The notes under the pieces are model-generated. The model searched no databases and was not told where the DNA came from. It saw only the letters and a list, made by a program, of their open reading frames with translations. From positions 62,001 through 126,000 of the forward strand of contig NZ_RKMH01000009.1 of NCBI RefSeq assembly GCF_003797185.1: a DNA stretch of 64,000 nucleotides, in the 5' to 3' direction. Position 1 is the first letter of the stretch. Each line of letters starts with the position of its first letter. The position numbers and the translations under genes were made by a program. This document shows, piece by piece, positions 57,829-64,000 of the stretch. Source of the DNA: Gordonia oryzae. GTDB taxonomy: Bacteria > Actinomycetota > Actinomycetes > Mycobacteriales > Mycobacteriaceae.

Positions 57829-58399
57829 CGCCGCACCGGTCCTGACCCGCTTTCGGATAGTGGTCGGTGGTCGCGGGGCCGCGACACCCAGGTTGCCTAC
57901 GTCCGCTACGACGCGACCGCATTCTCCTGGGAGCAGGCGATCTACGGCAAGTCCAAGGCGCAGGCGGCCTCGAACATATCCGCCCTCGCGGTCACCATGT
58001 TGCGGCGCTGCCCGGCCACCACGATCGTGCTGACCGGGCGCCGACGCCGCAGGCGGCTTCGCCTCCGAGGTCGGCGTGGGCACTGAGCGGGTGCGTCCAC
58101 AGCAGGTCGCCGGGGTGGTGCTCCTGGCCGATCCGCGCCGTTCGTGAAAGGACCCGCTGGTGGTGGGACCTCCGCTGACCGGCCAGGGCAGTGGCGGACC
58201 GCAAATCGGCGGCATGGGATGGCTGACACCGGTCAACCGGCAGATCTGCGTGCCGAGCGACCGGTTCTGCAACACCCCGCGCGAGTACTACACCCGCGCG
58301 AGTACTACACCCGCGCGAGTACTACACCCGCGCGAGTGCTACGGCACGCTCGACTACTACCTCACGCGCGACTTTCGGCTACCTCGCCGAGACGAGTGA
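57829..58399 (+). pseudogene. Broken cutinase-family esterase gene
   Basis: Frame one reads GPDPLSDSG...VAYVRYDATAFSW...YGKSKAQAASNISALAVTMLRRCPATTIVLTG, the cutinase core up to the nucleophile elbow. The expected GYSQG is missing: an ~11-nt deletion at 58036-58040 removes the catalytic Ser and shifts the frame, after which ADAAGGFASEVG, VAGVVLLADPRRS, a TGA (58145-58147), then VGPPLTGQGSGGP, GGMGWLTPV and ICVPSDRFCNTP follow, all cutinase motifs. The C terminus runs into a 17-bp repeat and a second TGA (58397). In-frame coding-like sequence (AKAAAIVDEML, VVRELSNARAREQIIELDKF) continues to about 58630. Confidence 0.75.
58278..58345. repeat. 17-bp tandem repeat, four units, in the cutinase remnant
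   Basis: CGCGCGAGTACTACACC occurs at 58278, 58295 and 58312, with a diverged fourth unit from 58329. The period is not a multiple of three, so the expansion scrambles the reading frame of the remnant; it could only be tolerated after, or as part of, gene loss. Confidence 0.95.
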
Positions 58400-58815
58400 T
58401 CCGACGCCGAGGCAGGACGGGCGTGCCAGGCGAAGGCGGCGGCGATCGTCGACGAGATGCTCACCCAGGGTGGCCCCGGTCGGGTCGTGCGGGAGCTGAG
58501 CAACGCTCGGGCGCGAGAACAGATCATCGAGTTGGACAAGTTCATTCCGTCGGAATCGGACGGCGGCTCCGTGATATTCCCGGTCATGCCGACAGTGATG
58601 GCCGTGGCAGTCGGCGCACCACTGCCTCGCCGGGTTGGTGTGATCTTCGTCATGCTGGGATGGTCCGCAGGTCACCGAGTCGTGCGTCGCTACCAGGGCG
58701 GTAACGAAGTCCGTGTCATCATCGACATACACGGGTGTGGTTGCGAGTGGGAAATTCGCAGCTACAGTAAGTCGAAGTCAGTATCCGTTGTATTGATTCA
58801 GGGAAGCGTTGAGTC

Positions 58816-58965
58816 ATGAAGTTGGCTGAGACACTCCACGGAACCCGTCGACCCGCCCGGCTCGCGGTGTTGTCCGTCCGACGCGCCCGCCGGCAGGCAC
58901 GGATGTTCCCGGCCGAAGCCGAACGACTGATCACCGCTGCTGAACTCCGGCGGCTTCACGGCTGA
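58816..58965 (+). CDS. Possible small basic protein
   Basis: A 49-residue reading frame (MKLAETLHGTRRPARLAVLSVRRARRQARMF..., ending LITAAELRRLHG) with GGGAAG about 10 nt before the ATG. It is arginine-rich and has no recognised family. It stands alone in the 1.26-kb stretch 57759-59022, after the cutinase remnant. The region before it (58660-58815) shows nothing definite. Confidence 0.35.
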   Translation: MKLAETLHGTRRPARLAVLSVRRARRQARMFPAEAERLITAAELRRLHG

Positions 58966-59022
58966 CCCGACTCCGCGGCTGAGCCGGAGCGGACTGCCGT
59001 CGTTGCGCTGGATCGGTGGGGC

Positions 59023-59235
59023 TCACCCCGCCGAGACACGCGCGGACTGCCCGCCCAAGGCGACGACGTCGCCGATGACGAGCTGACGACCGCGTCTTGT
59101 CTCCACGTCGCCGTTGACGCAGACCAATCCGTCGGCGATGACCTCCTTGGCCTCCGCGCCGGAGTCGATGAGGCTGGCCAGTTTCAGGAACTGGCCGAGT
59201 CGGATGACCTGATCACTGATCGCGACGTCGAACAC
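59023..59235 (-). CDS. S4-domain RNA-binding protein (YbcJ-like)
   Basis: A 70-residue S4 protein if started at the GTG at 59235 (AGGATGG upstream), matching the usual ~70 residues; an ATG at 59301 would add 22 residues ([12 protein letters not shown]...) and overlap the lysX start on the other strand. [47 protein letters not shown] is the S4 motif. It would bind structured RNA, perhaps rRNA. Divergent from lysX. Confidence 0.8.
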   Translation of the reverse strand: MFDVAISDQVIRLGQFLKLASLIDSGAEAKEVIADGLVCVNGDVETRRGRQLVIGDVVALGGQSARVSAG

Positions 59236-59299
59236 ATCGCCATCCTGGCAGACGGTAGGCGTTCCCGGCGAGCCGAACCGCGCACTAAGGTTGATTGTC

Positions 59300-62200
59300 A
59301 TGGTGGTCGAGACCGGAGTGCAGCAGGCCCCCGACGGCGAGAAGCAGCACGCGGCGGCGCCGCCGGATCGGACAGCGGCCGAACGTCGTTCGGCGGACTT
59401 GCTCGACCAGATCCGGCAACCCCGAGGGTTCGGGCCCAACGCGCCGCGGATCGCCGGCACCGTGGTGGGTGTCATGGCGGCGATCGCGTTGGCCTCGAGC
59501 GTCTTTCCGTTCTTCCGTCACTGGATTCACGTTCCTCGTGATTACGTCGACGACTACATCGTCGCGATGCCGGAGACGAGCTTCGCGTGGGCTTATGTGC
59601 TGGCGTTGGTGGCGATCGCACTCGCGGCCCGCAAACGCATCGCTTGGTGGATCTGCGTCATCCTGCTGGTGCTGTTCATGCTCACCAACGCACTGCTGCT
59701 GATCCCGGCGATCGGCTCCGATCTGGGCATGACCCGCGCCGAGCGGATCAACACCGGGATCGGGCTGGCGATCCAGGTCACCATCCTCGTGTTCCTGGTT
59801 TTCACGTTCCGGCAGTTCTACACGCGGGTCCGCCGCGCTGCGTTGCTCCGAGCGCTCAGTGTGCTGATCACCGGGCTGGTGGTCGCCACCATGCTGGGCT
59901 GGGGTCTGGTGGTGCTGGTACCCGGCAGCCTCGAGTCGGGCGAGCGTCTGCCGTATGCGTTCAATCGCGTCGTCGCCTTCGCGACGATCGATCAGCGCAC
60001 CTTCGACGGCCACCACACCCATCCGTGGATCAACGGGCTGCTGGGACTGTTCGGGGCTCTCGCCCTGATCGCCGCCGCGATCGTGTTGTTCCGGTCGCAG
60101 CGGCTCAAATCGCTGATGACCGCGGAGGACGAACGACTGATCCGCGCTCTCATCGACCGGTTCGGCGACGACGACTCGCTGGCCTACTTCTCCACCCGTC
60201 GCGACAAGGCCGTGGTGTTCTCGCTCGACGGTCGGGCGGCGATCACCTATCGCGTCGAACTCGGTGTCGGACTGGCCGGCGGTGATCCCATCGGCGACCC
60301 GGACTCGTGGTCCGGGGCGATCGCGGAGTTCCTGACGCGGTGCGAGCGGTACGGCTGGCATCCGGCGGCGATGGGCGCCGGTGAGCGTGGCGCCGCGGCA
60401 TACGACGCGGCGGGATTCGGGACGCTCAACATTGGTGACGAGGCGATCATCCACACCCGCGACTTCACGTTGTCGGGACCGGCGATGAAGAGTGTGCGTC
60501 AGGCGGTCACCCGCAACCGGCGGTCCGGGGTCACCGTACGAATCCGGCGGCACGGCGAGTTGTCGGCCGCGCAGATGGCCGAGGCCGTCGCCCGCGCCGA
60601 CGCGTGGCGCGACACCGACGAGGAACGCGGTTTCGCGATGGCGCTGTCGCGACTTGGCGACCCCACCGACGGCAATTGCCTGCTCGTCGAGGCGATCCAG
60701 AACGAGGGCACCGAGGACGAGAAGGTCATCGGCTTGTTGTCCTTCGTCCCGTGGGGTCGGCGTGGGGTCTCGCTCGACCTCATGCGCCGCGACCGCAACG
60801 GCGTCAACGGCGTGGTGGAGACGATGGTCGTCGAGCTGTGTCAGCGTGCCGAACAGGTCGGCGTCACCGACATCTCCCTGAATTTCGCGACGTTCCGCGC
60901 CTTCTTCGAGCATGGCGGGCAGATCGGTGCCGGACCGGTGATGCGGGCGAGCTATTCGGCGTTGATGTTCGGCTCCCGGTTCTTCCAGATGGAGTCGCTC
61001 TATCGCTCCAATGCGAAGTACCTGCCGGATTGGCAGCCGCGCTACCTGTGCTTCGAGGACGCCCGGATGCTCCCGCGTGCCGGGCTGGCGAGCGTCGTCA
61101 CCGAGGGCTTTGTGCGGCTGCCGCGCTTCGGCCGCAAGGAACAGTACGAAGCCGGTGAGCCGTCGGTGCCGCCGGGAATCGACGTCGACGTGCTCCTCGC
61201 ACAGTTTGCCGAGGAGGCCGATCAGCGGGCCGTCGCCGTGCATCGGCCCGAGCAGGTCCGGGTGCGGATGGCCAAGCTCGAACGGCTCGTCGCCGAGGGA
61301 TTCGACCCCTATCCGCCGGCCGACGCGCCCACCCACACCATCGCCGCGGTTCGGGAACTACCGCAGGGCACCCAGGTCACCATCGCCGGCCGGATCACCC
61401 GGTTGCGCGACTTCGGCAAGGTGATCTTCGCCGATCTGCACGACTGGTCGGGGCAGGTGCAGTTGCTCATTGAGGATTCCCGGATCATCCCGGGCACACC
61501 GGATTTCGGCTCGGATGTGGATCTCGGTGATCTCGTCCAGGTGCGTGGGATGCTCGGCGAGAGCCGTAAGGGCGAGTTGTCGGTATTGATCGACGCGTGG
61601 CGGATCAACGGCAAATGCCTGCGTCCGCTGCCCGACAAGTGGGCCGGTCTGACCGACCCAGAAGCCCGTGTGCGCCAACGCTATCTGGATCTGGCGACCA
61701 ACGCCCGCAGCCGGGACCTGCTGAAGACCCGCAGCGTCGTCGTCAAGGCGCTGCGCGACTTCCTCGCCGCCCGGGATTTCCTGGAGGTGGAGACGCCGAT
61801 CCTGCAGCGAATCCACGGCGGCGCCAACGCCACCCCGTTCCAGACGCACATCAACGCCTACAACCTCGACCTCTATCTGCGTATCGCTCCCGAGCTGTAC
61901 CTCAAGCGGCTCTGCGTCGGCGGGGCGGAGAGGGTCTACGAGATCGGGCGGAACTTCCGCAACGAGGGCGTCGACTTCAGCCACAACCCCGAGTTCACCA
62001 GCCTCGAAGCCTATGAGGCGCACAGTGATTACCTGAAGATGCTGGATCTGACCCGGGAGATGATCCAGTTCGCCGCGACCGCGGCGCACGGCGAGCCGGT
62101 GATCTACCGGACCGGTGACGACGGCACCGTCGAGCGCATCGACATATCCGGCGACTGGCCGGTAAAGACGGTGCACGAGGTGGTCTCCGAGGGTGCCGGT

Positions 62201-62701
62201 GAGGAGATCACGCCGGAGACAAGCGCCGAGGACCTGCGACGGATCTGTGATCGGCTGGAGATTGCTCACCGACCCGACTGGGATGCGGGGGCACTGGTGC
62301 TCGAACTGTACGAGCACCTCGGTGAGGATCGCACGACGTTCCCGACGTTCTACATCGACTTCCCGATGTCGACCTCGCCGCTCACCCGTGCCCACCGCAG
62401 CCGCGCCGGTGTCGCCGAGCGGTGGGATCTCGTGGCCTGGGGTGTCGAGCTCGGCACCGCCTACACCGAGCTCACCGATCCGGTCGAACAACGCAAACGG
62501 CTGACGGCGCAATCGATCCTGGCCGCCGACGGTGATCCGGAGGCTATGGAACTCGACGAGGACTTCCTCGAGGCACTCGAATACGCGATGCCGCCCACCG
62601 GCGGACTCGGCGTCGGCGTCGACCGCGTCGTCATGCTGATCACCGGTCAGTCGATCCGCGAATCGCTGCCGTTCCCATTGGTCAAGCCCGACGACGGATA
62701 G
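59300..62701 (+). CDS. lysX: Bifunctional lysylphosphatidylglycerol synthase / lysyl-tRNA synthetase
   Basis: An 1133-residue fusion. Residues ~45-270 hold several membrane helices, residues ~275-620 the DUF2156/MprF-type lysyl-transferase domain, then an OB-fold anticodon domain ([25 protein letters not shown]) and a class II lysyl-tRNA synthetase core ([63 protein letters not shown]). It charges tRNA-Lys and transfers lysine to phosphatidylglycerol, giving resistance to cationic peptides. TAAGGT 8 nt before the ATG could be a -10 for a leaderless mRNA (inference). M. tuberculosis LysX is 1172 residues. Confidence 0.96.
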   Translation: MVVETGVQQAPDGEKQHAAAPPDRTAAERRSADLLDQIRQPRGFGPNAPRIAGTVVGVMAAIALASSVFPFFRHWIHVPRDYVDDYIVAMPETSFAWAYVLALVAIALAARKRIAWWICVILLVLFMLTNALLLIPAIGSDLGMTRAERINTGIGLAIQVTILVFLVFTFRQFYTRVRRAALLRALSVLITGLVVATMLGWGLVVLVPGSLESGERLPYAFNRVVAFATIDQRTFDGHHTHPWINGLLGLFGALALIAAAIVLFRSQRLKSLMTAEDERLIRALIDRFGDDDSLAYFSTRRDKAVVFSLDGRAAITYRVELGVGLAGGDPIGDPDSWSGAIAEFLTRCERYGWHPAAMGAGERGAAAYDAAGFGTLNIGDEAIIHTRDFTLSGPAMKSVRQAVTRNRRSGVTVRIRRHGELSAAQMAEAVARADAWRDTDEERGFAMALSRLGDPTDGNCLLVEAIQNEGTEDEKVIGLLSFVPWGRRGVSLDLMRRDRNGVNGVVETMVVELCQRAEQVGVTDISLNFATFRAFFEHGGQIGAGPVMRASYSALMFGSRFFQMESLYRSNAKYLPDWQPRYLCFEDARMLPRAGLASVVTEGFVRLPRFGRKEQYEAGEPSVPPGIDVDVLLAQFAEEADQRAVAVHRPEQVRVRMAKLERLVAEGFDPYPPADAPTHTIAAVRELPQGTQVTIAGRITRLRDFGKVIFADLHDWSGQVQLLIEDSRIIPGTPDFGSDVDLGDLVQVRGMLGESRKGELSVLIDAWRINGKCLRPLPDKWAGLTDPEARVRQRYLDLATNARSRDLLKTRSVVVKALRDFLAARDFLEVETPILQRIHGGANATPFQTHINAYNLDLYLRIAPELYLKRLCVGGAERVYEIGRNFRNEGVDFSHNPEFTSLEAYEAHSDYLKMLDLTREMIQFAATAAHGEPVIYRTGDDGTVERIDISGDWPVKTVHEVVSEGAGEEITPETSAEDLRRICDRLEIAHRPDWDAGALVLELYEHLGEDRTTFPTFYIDFPMSTSPLTRAHRSRAGVAERWDLVAWGVELGTAYTELTDPVEQRKRLTAQSILAADGDPEAMELDEDFLEALEYAMPPTGGLGVGVDRVVMLITGQSIRESLPFPLVKPDDG

Positions 62702-62966
62702 CCGGACGCCGACGGCGCTTGTTTCGACGCCGACAGCGCTCGAGGACGCGTCGCGAAGGCGCCGTCGACGTCGAGACGGGCGCTGTCGTCGAGGTGGAGG
62801 GCGCTGTCGGGAGGATCGAGGGCGCTGTCGTCGAGGTGGAGGGCGCTGTCGGGAGGATCGAGGGCGCCGTCGGCGTCGAGACGGGCGCTGTCGGCGGGGT
62901 GGAGGGCGCTGTCGGGAGGATCGAGGGCGCTGTCGGCGGGGTGGAGGGCGCTGTCGGCGGGGCAGG
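62700..62966. repeat. 21-bp minisatellite array B, 10 direct units preceded by 2 inverted units
   Basis: Ten direct 21-bp units start at 62757 and every 21 bp to 62946; most begin GGGCGCTGTCG or GGGCGCCGTCG, then ten variable bases of a few types (TCGAGGTGGA, GGAGGATCGA, GCGGGGTGGA, GCGTCGAGAC). Before them, 62700-62720 and 62721-62741 are the same unit in reverse complement. Inverted unit 62721-62741 can pair with the first direct unit across 15 nt, a possible lysX terminator. The array fills the gap between lysX and rraA. Confidence 0.93.
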
Positions 62967-62971
62967 GTCTT

Positions 62972-63000
62972 TACCTGTTGGTTGTGGTAACACCTATGCT
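62972..63000 (+). promoter_or_regulatory. Promoter of rraA, probably leaderless
   Basis: TATGCT at 62995-63000 is a good -10 hexamer; 7 nt later is the ATG at 63008, the usual distance to a transcription start. The -35 is weak (TACCTG at 62972-62977, 17-bp spacer). No ribosome binding site precedes the ATG, consistent with a leaderless mRNA. Confidence 0.5.
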
Positions 63001-63007
63001 GGTCGTC

Positions 63008-63493
63008 ATGAGTGGACTCACCTTCACCCCCACCGCCGACCTGGTCGACGAGATCGGTGCCGATGTCCGTAGCTGCGACGTCCAGTTCACCCAATACGGC
63101 GGCGTGCGCGAGTTCGTCGGCCGCGTGAGCACCGTGCGCTGCTTCCAGGACAACGCCCTACTCAAGTCGGTGCTCGGCGAATCCAACCCCGGTGGTGTCC
63201 TCGTCGTCGACGGCGACGCGTCGGTGCACACCGCACTGGTCGGCGACCTGATCGCCGAACTAGGCCGGTCCAACGGTTGGGTCGGCGTCGTCGTCAACGG
63301 CGCGATCCGCGACGCGGCAACGATCGGCGGCATGCAGATCGGTGTGAAGGCACTGGGTACCAATCCGCGCAAGTCCACCAAGACCGGTGCAGGTGAGCGC
63401 GACGTGCCCATCGACCTTGGCGGCATCACCTTCGTCCCCGGCGACATCCTCTACTCCGACGACGATGGCATCGTGCTCGTCGCCGCCGTCTGA
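63008..63493 (+). CDS. rraA: RraA-family protein (RNase E activity regulator / aldolase-like)
   Basis: A 161-residue protein from the ATG at 63008. [45 protein letters not shown] is the family core; the length equals the actinobacterial homologue (~157). Known members form trimeric rings; the E. coli protein inhibits RNase E, and relatives are 4-hydroxy-4-methyl-2-oxoglutarate aldolases. Once annotated as menG. It follows the minisatellite array and precedes gabD2 by 44 bp, probably co-transcribed. Confidence 0.9.
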   Translation: MSGLTFTPTADLVDEIGADVRSCDVQFTQYGGVREFVGRVSTVRCFQDNALLKSVLGESNPGGVLVVDGDASVHTALVGDLIAELGRSNGWVGVVVNGAIRDAATIGGMQIGVKALGTNPRKSTKTGAGERDVPIDLGGITFVPGDILYSDDDGIVLVAAV

Positions 63494-63537
63494 CCGGCAC
63501 ACCCATCTCCCGATCGCTGACGAGGAGCACACAGATC

Positions 63538-64000
63538 ATGGCCCGACCCAGTCCTGAATATTTCGCCCGCCTCGGCGCGCTCGTCGCCATCGACAATCCC
63601 GGCGACCGGCCCACCCGCCCGGTCCTCGAGGCGTTCAGCGGTGTCGAGATGGCGACCATCCCGGTCGGCACCGCCGTAGATCTGGAGACCGCGGTCGCCC
63701 GCGCCCGCGTCGCCCAGGAGGGCTGGGCGGCCCGCAGCCCGCAGGAGCGTGCCACGGTCCTGGACAAGTTCTCCGAACTGGTGCACCGCAATGCCGCGGC
63801 GCTGATGGACATCGCGCAGGCCGAGACCGGCAAGGCGCGTGTCTACGCCCAGGAAGAGGTCATCGATGTCGCGCTGACCGCCCGGCACTATGCCACCGCG
63901 GGCCCCAAGATGCTCGCCGACCGCAAGGTCAAGGGCATCATCCCGGGCGCGACGAGTGTGCGGGTGCGTTATCAGCCCAAGGGCGTGGTCGGCGTGATCA
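63538..64000 (+). CDS. gabD2: Succinate-semialdehyde dehydrogenase, 3' end outside window
   Basis: The first 154 codons of an aldehyde dehydrogenase, from the ATG at 63538 (GAGGAG 10 nt upstream), reading on through QPKGVVGVI at the edge. MARPSPEYFARLGALVAIDNP and WAARSPQERATVLDKFSELVHRNAA match the N terminus of the mycobacterial GabD2 group (succinic semialdehyde to succinate, NADP-dependent). The catalytic part is not visible, so substrate assignment is provisional. Confidence 0.75.
   Translation, partial: MARPSPEYFARLGALVAIDNPGDRPTRPVLEAFSGVEMATIPVGTAVDLETAVARARVAQEGWAARSPQERATVLDKFSELVHRNAAALMDIAQAETGKARVYAQEEVIDVALTARHYATAGPKMLADRKVKGIIPGATSVRVRYQPKGVVGVI

Noticed and set aside
58278-58345. 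CRISPR-like array of 17-bp units
   Set aside because: Units are directly adjacent with no spacers and no cas genes occur; it is a simple tandem repeat.
62682-63072. Repeat proteins in array B (TAPS-type on minus, GAVG-type on plus)
   Set aside because: Both strands are open only because of the 21-bp period; no ribosome binding site or family supports translation.

Overview
The window is a high-GC actinobacterial chromosome segment, most likely Gordonia or a close mycolic-acid-producing relative (inference). The pointers are a mycothiol-dependent formaldehyde dehydrogenase, a lysX-type lysyl-phosphatidylglycerol synthase/lysyl-tRNA synthetase, a sigK-rskA block in the same gene order as in mycobacteria, an ATP-dependent DNA ligase of the LigB type, and a Baeyer-Villiger monooxygenase/esterase pair like acmAB of propane-degrading Gordonia. 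No rRNA, tRNA, CRISPR array, phage or intact insertion sequence was recognised. Starts were moved inward where overlap, ribosome binding site or family length favoured it.

Layout. (1) 1-8.3 kb: a ketone/secondary-alcohol module: GAF-type activator (cut by the window edge), monooxygenase, esterase, isopropanol-type alcohol dehydrogenase, a sensor-LuxR regulator, then mscR and a metallo-hydrolase. Read together: 2-propanol to acetone to methyl acetate to acetate plus methanol, with formaldehyde handled through mycothiol. (2) 8.7-31 kb: choline and glycine betaine catabolism in two minus-strand runs. betB-permease-betA would make betaine; gbcAB, dimethylglycine oxidase and soxBDAG would demethylate it to glycine; purU returns one-carbon units; an IclR regulator closes the run. 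A SulP transporter, ligB and a cNMP/CBS/nucleotidyltransferase protein lie between the runs. Both runs are preceded by the same 41-bp element. (3) 31-37 kb: sigK-rskA with the lipid-modification genes (FAD oxidoreductase, DUF1365, cyclopropane synthase, DUF1295), headed by a SigK-like promoter. (4) 37-42 kb: membrane proteins, a second GAF regulator, acetaldehyde-type aldehyde dehydrogenase and DUF779. (5) 42-50.6 kb: PIG-L deacetylase, Lrp regulator, orphan transketolase/E1 enzyme, fused DUF2254 membrane protein and an esterase, with gene remnants between them. (6) 51-64 kb: gltBD, a SRPBCC protein, a dead cutinase gene, lysX, rraA and the start of a succinate-semialdehyde dehydrogenase.

The least ordinary signals are non-coding or degenerate. 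Two 21-bp minisatellite arrays share the head GGGCGCYGTCG 12 kb apart, one with inverted units in front. The 41-bp element is shared by both choline/betaine runs. Three broken genes (MFS permease, DUF937 protein, cutinase) can be read from frame-shifted remnants. Short tandem repeats of 27, 34 and 17 bp sit in or beside gene ends.
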